A stretch of 64,000 bases of DNA. Source: Lasioglossum baleicum. Its lineage: Eukaryota; Arthropoda; Insecta; Hymenoptera; Halictidae. Position 1 is the stretch's first letter; each line of letters begins with the position of its first letter. Positions 19,045 through 29,310 of the stretch are shown here, piece after piece. The DNA lies in assembly GCF_051020765.1 (NCBI RefSeq), contig NC_134936.1, positions 620,001-684,000 of the forward strand. Reading direction: 5' to 3'. The notes beneath the pieces are model-generated. The model ran no database searches. It saw only the letters and a program-made list of their open reading frames with translations, and had not been told where the DNA came from. The translations under genes were made by a program, and so were the position numbers.

Positions 19045-19971
19045 TTGAAACTTCGTGTTGGCTCGGGTAGTGTGTCGTAAAGGTTCGGTATTCGCTTCGC
19101 GGGAAATAACGGCACGAAAGACGAACGGAAGTCGTCTATATTATTTTCGAGGGGTACGAATCCTTCGGATCGTGAAGGATTTCGTCCTCCTAATTAGAAT
19201 CCGGTCGGATAGCGGGGGCCGCGTGGCCGCATTGTGACGGTTGTACGACGCCAGTAGAGACGCGAAGTCGCGGATTCATTATTTAGCGTTGCTGTCGTTA
19301 TTTCTAAATATCCTACACTCGTTCCATGGTGGGACGCCGCGCCGTCGCGTGCTCGATTCGCGTTCGCGAATTTAGTTCGAATCAGGCCAGTTCTAGCAGT
19401 TTCGTATTGAACATCGGAATTCGGTCGGAAAGCGACCTGTCAGGTCTTCCGCGTGGTTAACATTGTATCGCTGCCGAACTCTCAACGAAGAGAATCGATT
19501 ATAACCGCAATCAGCGCGTGCGAATAACATCTCTCGCGATATTTACGAAAACGCGCCGGCTATTGTTGTATTGTAGTCTAACATCGTCGTGTAATAAACG
19601 AATTGATAGCCGAAACGTTGTACTTTTCTTGTGTGAAAACCTTCCCGCCGCGCCGTGGGGAACGTCTCGTGATCCGTGATCGATTCCGTGTTAGCTATCC
19701 AAGCTTAGTTTACTACGCCACAGTCTCGCGAATTAGATCGTGTTAATTTGTCGTAGATCAAGATTCTTTTGCGTGACACCTTCGGGTGCCTGGCGCCCGA
19801 AATTTCTTAGAGTTCGATTACCGAATCGCGAGGCTGTGAGCGTATTTTGTCCCGAGAGGACCACGCATCGTACGGCCGAGCGTGGCCCGGCGTTCCGCCT
19901 ATAAAATCTCGGTGTCGATAAAATTCGTGATCACCTCTTTTCGAAAAATTAAAGAAGCGACGTGACAGAAG
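19045..19971 (+). repeat. candidate LTR plus leader
   Basis: GC-rich, TCG-rich DNA with AATAAA near 19592 is followed near 19787 by GTGCCTGGCGCCCGAAATTT, which resembles a retroelement primer site next to an LTR end. CGAGAGGACCACGCATCG and GAGCGTGGCCCGGC downstream recur at 34254-34290 after a similar GTGCCTGGCTCCCGAATTTC. Two places with the same order of features support an LTR and leader of one family. The exact LTR ends are not determined. Confidence 0.35.
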
Positions 19972-20084
19972 ATTATACGTTTTCAGAGAAATTCAATAGT
20001 TTTCTACTTATCAAAATGTTTGCTATATGGCGTCGCATTAAACCAATATCGTATGCTCGTTACTCGCTTGGTTGCTTGTTTAAT

Positions 20085-20222
20085 ACATCAATCGATGCAG
20101 CTAGACATTCGTTATAAAAAAGTACTAACCTATGCATGTCGAAAAGTTAGTGGTTCTGGAGATATTTCAATTTAAATAATGCTAAAACACCATTACTATC
20201 GTACGAAGACGTTGTACTAGTA
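20085..20222 (+). repeat. partial copy of the 573-1719 element
   Basis: AATACATCAATCGATGCAGC through AAACACCATTACTATCGTAC matches the inner part of the left arm at 760-885, without the minisatellite or the terminal repeat. Confidence 0.8.
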
Positions 20223-20737
20223 AGTAAACGCTAATGTCTGGGAACGGTGCGTCCTACCGCAGAAATAACGAAATTTTCTAAAGGCGCAACCCAAGGCATA
20301 TAGAGTATGCCGAACCACATGACGTATGTAGTCTTTTGAATTTAAATTATTTAAATAAAAATAAATTTTTTAAAAATACCACGTTTTTAAATCGGACTAA
20401 AAAGTATAAAATAATTTTTTCTAGCCCCATACAGATTCCTGACCCCGTACAAATAGTCCTGAAAATTTGTGATTGTGAAATTTTAGTAGCTATGAAAATA
20501 CTTGTAAGATTTAAAACGAAAAACGTGGGGAGCATGAAATAGATAATTGATGCATGAACACCTAAATCACTAACAATTCTAATGTACTGCAAATAATATG
20601 AACTGTTGTGCGAGTTTTCTCAGCGGTAGCTATATACTCTCTACACTCCTTACTATGTATGTAGTATTATCTTGCGCCCCACGTTTTTCGTTTGAAATCT
20701 TACAATCGTCTTTGAACAGCCGCTTCGATTTGACCAC
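20223..20737. other. AT-rich DNA with an inverted repeat
   Basis: AAAACGAAAAACGTGGGG near 20512-20531 pairs with CCCCACGTTTTTCGTTTGAA near 20676-20695. No gene is supported; the small frames here fall on the repeat. Confidence 0.4.
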
Positions 20738-20741
20738 CATT

Positions 20742-21803
20742 ATTTTGTAAACGGAACGGATGTGAACAAATAGAGGACAGTAAACATCACAACTTTCAGA
20801 TGACCACTGTCAATAATCATAGTCTTTTCTGGTCTTTCGTGTAGTGAGTGTTTGTTTGGGATTGGTTGAGCGTGTCGGCAGCGTGAACGCGCCGATTTAC
20901 TGCGCCGCCCCACTATTGGCTGACCCGCACGTAACCGCGAGATCGAGAGTCGATAAGCAGCTCGCAGTAGCTTAGACCAGCACCGTCGGACTTCGATTAG
21001 GATCGATTATCGACCCCAAAAAGGGGATTACTATTGGCTAATCGCTGTATCGATCTGCCAATCACTAGTTCGACGGTGACGGTAAACTGCCAGCTGTTCG
21101 ACTCCGATCTCAACGTTCTTCAATCGTTCTCGCTCTCTCTAACCGAAAACGTCGCGCGTCAGTTGACCGGTTTTCGCGAGTAAGTCGATTCGCTCTAACA
21201 ACGGGATTCACGGCGCTACACGTGAATCTCTATCTATCTACCTAACAAAGTGAAACTCATCTGTTTTCATCTCAAACTCTTTATTGCACGTTCTGGCCAA
21301 ACGAGCTGTGTTTTGGCCTGTTACATCTCTTGTTTTGTACATAGTTCGCTGACAACTCGAACGAACCCAAGTTGGGGGGAATAAAGTGTATTTCGACGTG
21401 AAGTGACTCGTTCTATCCCTCCTAATCCGGAACAGTGTTAGACGTCAGTTATGCAGAGTAGAAGAAGAATTTATAACGTGCGTCAGATGCTTCATGCTAC
21501 TGAAGAAGCATTTGGAAATTACACCTTAGCTCGCTATATATATCGTGAATATTTAATTAATACCCGACAAGGAAATCCTAGGAATGTGCCAGACAGAAGG
21601 GATTTTCAATGGTTGGACCAACGTTTTCAAGATTTTGAATTTGCTATTACTCCTGGACATCGAAGGGCAGGCCGACCTAGTATTCATTGGAGGAAAGAGG
21701 AGCATATAATTGCACTTGCTCGTGCTCATCCTCATCCTCTTTTGGGTTTACGCGGTTTTACTGTCCTCAACTTGTTTACATCCGTTCCGTTTACAAAATA
21801 AAC
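20742..21803. mobile_element. element with AACGGAACGGATGT inverted ends
   Basis: TTTTGTAAACGGAACGGATG at 20745 pairs with CATCCGTTCCGTTTACAAAA ending at 21799. The interior contains a GC-rich promoter-like stretch, AATAAAG near 21380 and the DUF4817-like frame. The target duplication was not identified, so the limits are approximate. Confidence 0.55.
21451..21801 (+). CDS. DUF4817-like helix-turn-helix fragment of a transposon
   Basis: The frame has 116 codons starting MQSRRRIYNVRQMLHATEEA. The order of features, a helical segment with ARYIYREYL, then DRRDFQWLDQRFQDFEF, then a GRPS motif and a second helical segment (EEHIIALARAHPHPLLGLRG), is that of the DUF4817 DNA-binding domain. In insects this domain is commonly found at the N-terminus of Tc1/mariner-type transposases. 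The last residues run into the inverted terminal repeat at 21765-21803, and no DDE/D domain follows, so the protein is either a truncated transposase or a captured binding domain. Similarity is by eye only. Confidence 0.4.
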   Translation: MQSRRRIYNVRQMLHATEEAFGNYTLARYIYREYLINTRQGNPRNVPDRRDFQWLDQRFQDFEFAITPGHRRAGRPSIHWRKEEHIIALARAHPHPLLGLRGFTVLNLFTSVPFTK

Positions 21804-22621
21804 CATGATAGCTCTCAACTCAAGGAACGGAAGTCGACGTTAAAACATTTAACATTCTTTTATAAGAGAACGGTTGAGTTGCGACCTAAATATGGTTCCT
21901 TTGACAAGTTTGGTTTCCATGGTGAGTAGAATGCGATACAAGCATAACAAATTTGACCTTGAATTTTAAGGTCAAAGTCAATTTTGCGGCAATTTCTTTT
22001 AACAAATTTCGACCGATTCGAAGGTGCATAACCATCTGCCAAAACCATGACACTAAATTTTTTTACACCCTGTATGTATGAAATTTTACAATCGATTTTG
22101 AACATTTTGATGAGATTATAACAGAGAGATGTAGTAAATTTCAGACGGTATTGCGACGCGTCATATCGAAAACAAACGCCGTGGTAAAATGTCAAAGATG
22201 AAGGTTCGACGGAGAATTTCGGTGTAACTGTTCTCTCGCTCGGTAAACAAACATTATAGTATAATCAGTGTGTTGGGTAATAAATAAATTTATTTAAATA
22301 ATGATTTAAGGTAGATATACCCATGAGGGGACCAAACTCGGATCACCTTCACCTTGACATATATTGTCAAGGACACCATTGTGAACAATTTTTCTTAATC
22401 AATTATCCGTCGCTCGGCCTTAGTTCCCGAGATATTCGCGAAAAACGAGTGATTCGATCAGCTAGTTTGCTTACGAGCTACTACACCCACCCATCACGCA
22501 TCACCTTGACATTGACATATGTTGTCAAGGACAATATTCTGAACAACTTTTGTCATTACATCTACCCGGTGCTCGGCCTTGGTTTTCGAGATATTTGCAA
22601 AAAACTATTGCGAATATTGTA
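21804..22621. other. truncated element ends and old direct repeats
   Basis: TTTACACCCTGTATG near 22062 is the right end of a CAGGGTGTAAA-type element whose left end is not seen. 22344-22440 and 22495-22595 are diverged direct copies sharing TTGTCAAGGACA, GCTCGGCCTT and CGAGATATT. No gene is supported. Confidence 0.45.
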
Positions 22622-23069
22622 TTTTCGTATGCGTGGCCGGACCGGCCTTACGGCCGGCCCTCTCCGCCCCCACCGCCTAACCATAACTAATTCTGGTCTC
22701 ATGATTTTTCTATTACTATTTTAAATTCTGTATGACGGCTATATGTATAGAATGAAAAGATTATGCGATCAGAATTAGTTAGGGTTAGGTGGCGGGGGGC
22801 GACAACGCATACGAAAATGTAGGAGTAGTTTTTCAAAACTGAAAGCTCACCCTTATACAGGGTGTCCCAAAATTCGTGTACATCCTTGAAATGGGAGGTT
22901 CCTGAGACCATTCTAAGAGACATTTTCCTTTGCACCAATGTCAACTGCGGCTTTGTTTAGGAGTTATTAACGAAAAACACGGACCAATCAGAGCGCGCCC
23001 TGGGCCGCCGCGCCGCGCCGGCAAGCGAGTGTCGGTGGTACGCCGTAACATCGCAACGAACAAGAGATT

Positions 23070-23340
23070 CTCGATTATGTGAATGCTCTCCGATTTCAAT
23101 GAGCTTTGGATATGTGGTCAAGATCATTATTCTGAACAACATTTCTCTTTAGACTTTTTGGCAATCGGCTTTAGTTTACGAGATTATCGCGAGAAACTTT
23201 ACTTGTAAATCCATGGGATTGATGTACTACTAGCTTCTATCCGATTTCAATGAGCTTTGGATATGTGGTCAAGGCCATTATTCTGAACAACATTTCTCTT
23301 TAGACTATTTGGCGGTTGGCTTTGGTTTACGAGATAATCG
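23070..23340. repeat. two direct repeats inside the fold-back arm
   Basis: CCGATTTCAATGAGCTTTGG and CAACATTTCTCTTTAGACT occur twice, about 160 bp apart, each followed by TTTACGAGAT and ATCG. Their inverted counterparts are at about 25110-25370. The same plan in weaker form appears at 22344-22595. Confidence 0.7.
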
Positions 23341-25491
23341 TAAAAAAAAGAGAAGAAGCAGAAACTGATTGTATTAAAAACTCACGTATTCAGCCGTAAA
23401 TCCATTTGCTGCTTCGAAATGTGTGTCACTGGGTCCCACGGTGACGAACTGCACAGATGTCTTCAGGTATACGACAGTACCGAAAGCTAAGGGACGTACG
23501 GCCAGGTCGACGAACTGCACAGCCGGTGGTAGAAGGCCTAAGGGATGCGCGGTCAAGTCGACGAACCAGAATTTAACTTTCACTTTCGAATCGATAAATA
23601 ATTCGTATGTTTATTTCACACAGATGCCTTGAAATTTCTCCACACTCACAATCACTGTTCACATTTGTCAACACATATGTAGTGATGCACTAATAATAAT
23701 TGCCATATCCCTTGTACTGCTGCACAAATCGCAACAATCAGGTAATGCAATCACTAGACCGCGGATTTCATGCATTTGTAGCAAACATGAGTAGGTGCAT
23801 TTTAAGACAGTAGAGAGGTTAAAATAATTTCAAAACACCATATTATTATTTTCAACTTCTTAAAATGATCACAGTGAGAATCAAATACCTGTCTGGCTCC
23901 TGTCCCTTGTAATAGCGGCAGCCAACATTAATTTCGCATAAAGATCCGGAGTCTAGTGATTAGTTTAAATTTCAATATCAAAAACACAGCTAATAGCAAC
24001 CGTTAGCTTTGAATTGACAAGTCTTTGGAGATGTTCTCTCTACCGCGGCTCGAACGACACTGATTTGCCGCAAGATTTTTCTAAAGAATTTAGGAAGGGC
24101 ATTTAGAGTGTCGAAATTCGAAATGCACGCTGTAGCATGTTTACAAAATCGATGGGACGGTTAAACGAAAAACAGGACACGAGAAGGATCGATTCAAGAT
24201 TTATGTTAATCACATGTTTAGTTTTTCCTGTAGATTGGTACGCAGAGTCGATGGGTGACCATTCGAAAACGTCGTCTGTCCTTCTTTTAGAAAGTTTCTT
24301 AAGGAAGGTATAGGACAATAAGGATGCTACGCTGACCTGACATTTTTACCCCTTGCTGGGTAAAAGGACGGAAGACGTTTTCGATCGCGCGGTTACACAT
24401 CGACTCTACGTACCAATCTGCAGGAAAAACTAAACATGTGTTTGCCGTAAATCTTACAGCGGTCCTTCTCGCGTCCTGTTTTTCGTCTAACCGTCCCGTC
24501 GTTTTCGTAAACGTGCTACAGCGTGCATTTCGAATTTCGACACTCTAAATGCCCTTCCTAAATTCTTTAGAAAAATCTTGCGGAAAATCAGTGTCGTTCG
24601 AGCCGCTGTAGAGAGAACATCTCCAAAGACTGTCAATTCAAAGCTAACTGTTGCTTTTAGCTGTTTTTTTGATAGTGATATTTAAACTAATCACTAAACT
24701 GCGGATCTTTATGTAAAATGAAAGTTGGCTGCCGCTATTACAAGGGACAGGAGCCAGACAGATATTTGATTCTTACTGTGATCATTTTAAGAAGATGAAG
24801 ATAATACATTGGTGTTTTGAAATTATTTTAATCTCTCTACTGTCTTAAATTCACCTACTCATGTTTACTACAAATGCATGAAATCCGCGGTCTAGTGATT
24901 GCATTACCTGATTGTTGTGATTTGTGCAGCAGTACAAGGGATATGGCAATTATTATTAGTGCATAACTATGTGTTGACAAATGTGAACAGTGATTGTGAG
25001 TGTGGAGAAATTCCAAGACACACATTTCGAAGCAGCAAATGGATTTACGGCTGAATACGTGAGTTTTTAATGGAATCAGTTTCTGCTTCTTCTCTTTTTT
25101 TACGATAATCTCGTAAACTAAAGCCAACCGCCAAATAGTCTAAAGAGAAATGTTGTTCAGAATAATGGTCTTGACCACACATCCAAAGCTCATTGAAATC
25201 GGATAGAAGCTAGTAGTACATCGATCCCATGGATTTACAAATAAAGTTTCTCGCGATAATCTCGTAAACTAAAGCCTATCGCCAAAATGTCTAAAGAGAA
25301 ATGTTGTTCAGAATAATGATCTTGACCACATATCCAAAGCTCATTGAAATCGGAGAGCATTCACATAATCGAGAAACTCTTGTTCGTTGCGATGTTACGG
25401 CGTACCACCGACACTCGCTTGCCGGCGCGGCGCACAGTGGTTCCAAATCCCCAAAAGCTGGCCAAAACCCCTAAACGTACTTCAATTTTTC

Positions 25492-25866
25492 CAAAAATTG
25501 GTATCCCATGGTTTTCGGGTCCGCTGATTACAAATCTGGACTCAAAATTCGAAAAAACAAAATGGCGGATCCAATATGGCGAACGCATACGTTAAAAAAT
25601 TGTTAGTTCTGTTCAAAAATTAGTATACTATGGTTTTCGGGTCCACTGAGTACAAATCTGGACTCAATATTCGAAAAAACAAAATGGCGGGTCCAATATG
25701 GCGAACGCATACGTTAAAAAATTGTTAGTTCTGTTCAAAAATTAGTATACTATGGTTTTCGGGTCCGCTGAGTACAAATCTGGACTCAAAATTCGAAAAA
25801 ACAAAATTGCGGATCCAATATGGCGAACGCATACGTTAAAAAATTGTTACTTCTGTTCAAAAATTG
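25492..25866. repeat. 122-bp tandem repeat, three units
   Basis: ATGGTTTTCGGGTCC recurs at 25508, 25630 and 25752, exactly 122 bp apart, with CAATATGGCGAACGCATACG in each unit. The units differ at only a few positions. Confidence 0.95.
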
Positions 25867-25869
25867 GCA

Positions 25870-26346
25870 TTCCGAGGTGTATCGTACGTATTGCGACCAC
25901 AAAGCACAAGAAGATGCTCGGAAACTCATTTGAGTTACATACGATAATGCATCATCTGAAAAATTTGCCCGAATATCTGCTGTCTTTCTTCGCTTTGATC
26001 TTTCGCTGGAGGTTTCAAATTCTAAAGAAGGACGGCCAATGATGTTCGCATGATTGTCGCTGTCTGCAGGTACACGGAATGCAACAGATACATTAAGCCA
26101 CGTAGCAAACTTTCTAAAAAAGAAATCTTCCGTTCTCTTTACACTTTGCCATTTTGTCTTAATTTTAGAAATTAAAATCCCTAATGCGGTCTTTGTTTCA
26201 TGATTTACATCAATTAATTTCCCGTGCTGTTCGCATATCTGATTCTGAAGGTGTTCAGATATTATAGTAATATCACTATTCAAATAACACTTAATTATTT
26301 GAAAAATCTGTTTTCTAGTCAATCGGATTTCGTTATCACGAGACCC
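25870..26346 (-). pseudogene. uncharacterised repeat-family protein fragment
   Basis: A minus-strand frame of about 155 codons runs from a TTTCAG acceptor at 26347, reading RDNEIRLTRKQIFQIIKCY, then WLNVSVAFRVPADSDNHANI, GRPSLEFETSSERSKRRKT and ALSYVTQMSFRAS, before similarity fades into the tandem repeat. I recognise the GRPxxxFxxxSERSKRRKTxxLR pattern from many hypothetical arthropod and cnidarian proteins present in high copy, but the family has no function I can name. The acceptor-like start suggests a spliced transposon gene whose 3' exons are lost. Lying inside inverted ends (25435-27292), it is probably that element's own gene, in decay. Confidence 0.45.
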
Positions 26347-27452
26347 TGAAAGTAAATAATAAAAATCAATATTTGAAACATTTTGTCTAAGAATTAATTA
26401 AAAAGTTAATTAATTACTTCTATAAATTAATTTACTTATTGTTAGACCTGTCTGTCCCTTAAAGGTCGCTTCCTCCCTAGCTCTCTTATTAAAACGTTTA
26501 TATCTCGGTAACAAATTAACGCAAAATAATGTTATTATATTGTTTTGAAATTGTCTGAATGTCAGCTATAAGAATATATGAAAAAAATAACATTTTTTTT
26601 CAAAAATTGACCCGTGACCTTCGCAGGACGTTTCAAGGTCACTAATAAGTCAAACGCATACCATCGTCAAATGTGTTCCTTCAAACCGTAAAATTTTTAT
26701 TTGAAACATTTTTTAGTATCATTCATACTTTCCGAGATATTTTGGTGAAAGCTAATAAAATGCTTACATTGAGTTATATGAAATGGTGGTACGTGAGAAA
26801 TGGCAGTAATTGGCTGTTAAGATTTTAGATTTTGCAAGATAATAGTATAATCTAAGACCCTATGTAAGTTATTTGCTGGAGGTGTGTGGAGGTTTTAACT
26901 TATCACTACATCTTTAAAATGTATGCGTCAAATTTTACGTTCCCCTTCCGTGTAACTGTTAACCGGTTAATATTAACAATTCAGCACTAAAAACGATTGA
27001 ACTTACCTCCACAAACTGTATCCATTATGTAGTATAAAAATCAGTAGCTTCCAATATAACTTATACACTTTGCACTTATATTTCGTACGTACGCTCACGC
27101 GCGTGAAAAATGCCTGTCTAACGAAAGCGAAGTTTCGACTACGACTGCAACTCAGGTAAAAAAATGCAAGCATTTTCCCGTTTACCCCACTACGGAGTCA
27201 CTATTAGAGTACCCATCCCAAGGGGTAAAAACGTCCTAGCTCATAATTCATTTTTGGGGTTTTGGCCAGCTTTTGGGCGTTTGGAACCACTGTGCGGCGC
27301 GGCGGCCCAGGGCGCGCTCTGATTGGTCCGTGTTTTTCGTTAATAACTCCTAAACAAAGCCGCAGTTGACATTGGTGCAAAGGAAAATGTCTCTTAGAAT
27401 GGTCTCAGGAACCTCCCATTTTAAGGAAGTACACGAATTTTGGGACACCCTG

Positions 27453-27779
27453 TATGTATGGTCAGTGTGAGATCCTGTTTTTTCTCTCATCTCCGCAGCG
27501 TACTTACAAGCAAAATGTGAACAAACACTGCGCCGGGACAGGCTTACGTTGCCGCAGAGCGTGCAAGGATACGAAAAATTCAATACAGTATTAGCAATAG
27601 TTTTTTGCGGATATCTCGAAAACCAAAAGCGACCCCCCTATATTAGAAAAGGAAAAATTTGTTGAAAATGTCGAAATCTATAACATATTTAAATTTCATC
27701 AAGATCAGAGTATGTAACCTTTTCGCAATAATTACCGAAAAGTTACATACTGTCTTACAAGATGATTTACTGGATCAGA
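27453..27779. other. flank mirrored from the left side of copy A
   Basis: 27556-27640 contains AATAGTTTTTTGCGGATATC, the inverse of 22580-22615. The host or older-element sequence around the fold-back element is therefore itself partly palindromic. No gene is supported. Confidence 0.45.
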
Positions 27780-28310
27780 AATAGACTGGGGCTATACGGT
27801 TATCTGTGGATTACAGGGAATTAAATAAGATAACCATTGAGGACAATTTTCCTACTCCAAATATATTTTACGAAACTAGATTTAAGGAATGGATTCCGCC
27901 GTGTTAGAGTAGCTAAGTCATCAATTAAGTATACTTCTTTTGTTACGCCTCTGGGCCAATTCGAATATTTAAAAATGGCATTTGGTTTGACTAATGCACC
28001 TCGAATTTTTCAAAGATACATTAATAACATTTTTTTCAGAGTTGTTACGGGAGGATCCAGTTTTGATATACCTAGACGATTTAATTGCCACTGATACAAT
28101 AGAAAAACACCTCAACATTCTAAGAAACGTCTTCAAATTGCTCATCAAATTCAAATGCTCGTTTTTAAATCGACAAATAACTTATTTAGGGTATCTTATT
28201 GATGAATCGGGAGTCCAGCCAAGCAAGGAAAATGTGAAATCCATTTAGATTACCCGGTTACGCGAAACATTAAAGAAATACAGAGATTTGTATTTTTAGC
28301 CAGCTACTTT
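27780..28310 (+). pseudogene. Ty3/gypsy reverse transcriptase fragment
   Basis: Readable in several frames are LSVDYRELNKITIEDNFPTP, then TKLDLRNGFRRVRV, FVTPLGQFEYLKMAFGLTNA, the catalytic VLIYLDDLIATD at about 28053-28090, and FLNRQITYLGYLIDESGVQP. Order and motifs match gypsy reverse transcriptase domains 2-6. At least two frameshifts (near 27870 and 28040) and a stop near 28246 show it is dead. It is not close to the intact gypsy element at 10852-16427 and has no LTRs in view. It ends about 200 bp before dynein exon 7. Confidence 0.85.
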
Positions 28311-28508
28311 ACAGGGTACCCGATATTTCGATCGGTGCAAGAATTGTTTCGGTCGATTTGGTACTTTTGAAAACTCGACCCGACCCGACTCAACGAAAGC
28401 ATCCGGTACCCGAAATTTTTGGGTTTTCGCAGACCTCTCGCATAAAGAGAATTATCAGTAAAATATTCTACACTTTCACACTAACAAAAATGACTCGTTT
28501 TAACTAAC

Positions 28509-28803
28509 TTGTCGCATAGCAGTTAAAAATCCTTGGGGGTTGAAGAAGCCCGTCATCCAGAAAACCTTAGGTCTTCCGTGGGTGCACCACTGTCTAAACT
28601 GGTAGTCTCGTTCCAGGAGTTCAGTGTACCAGAATCCGAGTGTAGCGGATTCCCAAGATATTTTCAACCATTTTTCTGGTATACGGGCATCGTACATCGC
28701 ATCGAGCGATTCGCGTAATCCTTGGCTCATCACGATGGTACCCTCGATGGCGAGTTTCAGGTTCATTAAAGTACTGCGCACCTCCTTTATAACCCTCGTA
28801 ATT
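28509..28803 (-). CDS. Dnah5/8: dynein heavy chain, exon 7 of this window
   Basis: This exon encodes 98 residues after completing a split arginine codon: ITRVIKEVRSTLMNLKLAIE, MYDARIPEKWLKISWES, WTHG-like WCTHGRPKVFWMTGFFNPQ and GFLTAMRQ. It covers the end of AAA6 and the start of the C-terminal domain; the FWMTGFFNPQGFLTA segment is nearly invariant in axonemal dyneins. The acceptor is TAATAG|A at 28804-28805 and the donor CAA|GTTAGT. The phase is 2 at entry and 0 at exit, which matches its neighbours. Confidence 0.93.
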
Positions 28804-29310
28804 CTATTATAGAAATTAACAAATTTGTCAAATCAATCGCTATGAAAAAAGATGGAAGAAATAGTAATGTCTCGATACATGTGAAAACTTCAAGACTGAA
28901 ATGTCACTTATGTACTATATCGTGTGCAGACACTATTTCATAGTATCTTGCCGTTAGTCGAACATCGAATACGATACATTTACAGTGACTTCCACTAATA
29001 TTGGGACACTCTTATTACAAAAATTACAAGTTGTCGGAACTGCAGAGAAAATACTAAAAGTTGTATTTTGTAACTTCTTTATGTGGGCTTATATGTAGGG
29101 GACGGAATCGTTAAAAGGAATCGACGGTTACAGCGTCGAATAGAAAAACGACAAGCGTTTCTGCTGAATAGATCGTCCGCGAATTGCCGGAACAACTGTG
29201 ACGGTTACTCGGTGTGGTGGAAGGTAGTGCCGCATCAGTCGGGTGTCTAAGGTCGCGGAACCTCGAAGAGCAGAAAGTGAACCTACAACTGGACGGTTCG
29301 ACTCCAGTTC
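28804..29310. other. intron DNA without recognised gene
   Basis: There is a TTGGGACACTCTTATTAC stretch near 29001 and GC-richer text after 29100, but no protein or clear element ends. The small minus-strand frame at 29111-29332 has no recognisable content. Confidence 0.3.

Larger units (their letters stand above)
18688..20082. repeat. inverted repeat pair 18688-18800 / 19972-20082
   Basis: ACGAGCATACGAT and TTTAATGCGACGCCATATAG at the left are found reverse-complemented at the right with few changes, extending through AGAAAACTATTGAATTTC. The pair encloses the LTR-like block at 19045-19800 and probably marks a fold-back element or the host copy into which it inserted. Confidence 0.6.
25435..27292. 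mobile_element. unclassified element with CAGTGGTTCCAAA ends
   Basis: CAGTGGTTCCAAAT at 25435 and its near-complement ending CCACTG at 27292 form inverted repeats of about 40 bp that include AAAGCTGGCCAAAACCCC. GCGGCGC is present on both sides and occurs only once in the uninterrupted sister sequence (complement of 23005-23025), so a 7-bp target duplication is likely. The element carries a 122-bp tandem repeat and a minus-strand coding remnant. Confidence 0.75.
22858..27452. mobile_element. fold-back CAGGGTGTCCC element, copy A, with nested insertion
   Basis: The ends CAGGGTGTCCCAAAATTCG at 22858 and its complement at 27452 are flanked by TA. The left arm 22858-24310 pairs with 24360-25434 plus 27293-27452; the two parts of the right arm are separated by another element at 25435-27292. 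Arm matches include CCAATCAGAGCGCGCCCTGG, CAACATTTCTCTTTAGAC and GTACGCAGAGTCGATGG. The element without the insert is about 2.7 kb, nearly all arm. No coding sequence is recognised. Confidence 0.75.
5219..28508 (-). other. 23.3-kb terminal intron of the dynein gene
   Basis: The donor is CAA|GTTAGT at 28508 and the acceptor AAG|GAG at 5219. Inside lie at least ten recognisable transposons, including a whole 5.6-kb gypsy element in the same orientation as the gene, a hAT element, Helitron debris and several fold-back elements. No other host exon is seen within it. Confidence 0.85.
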
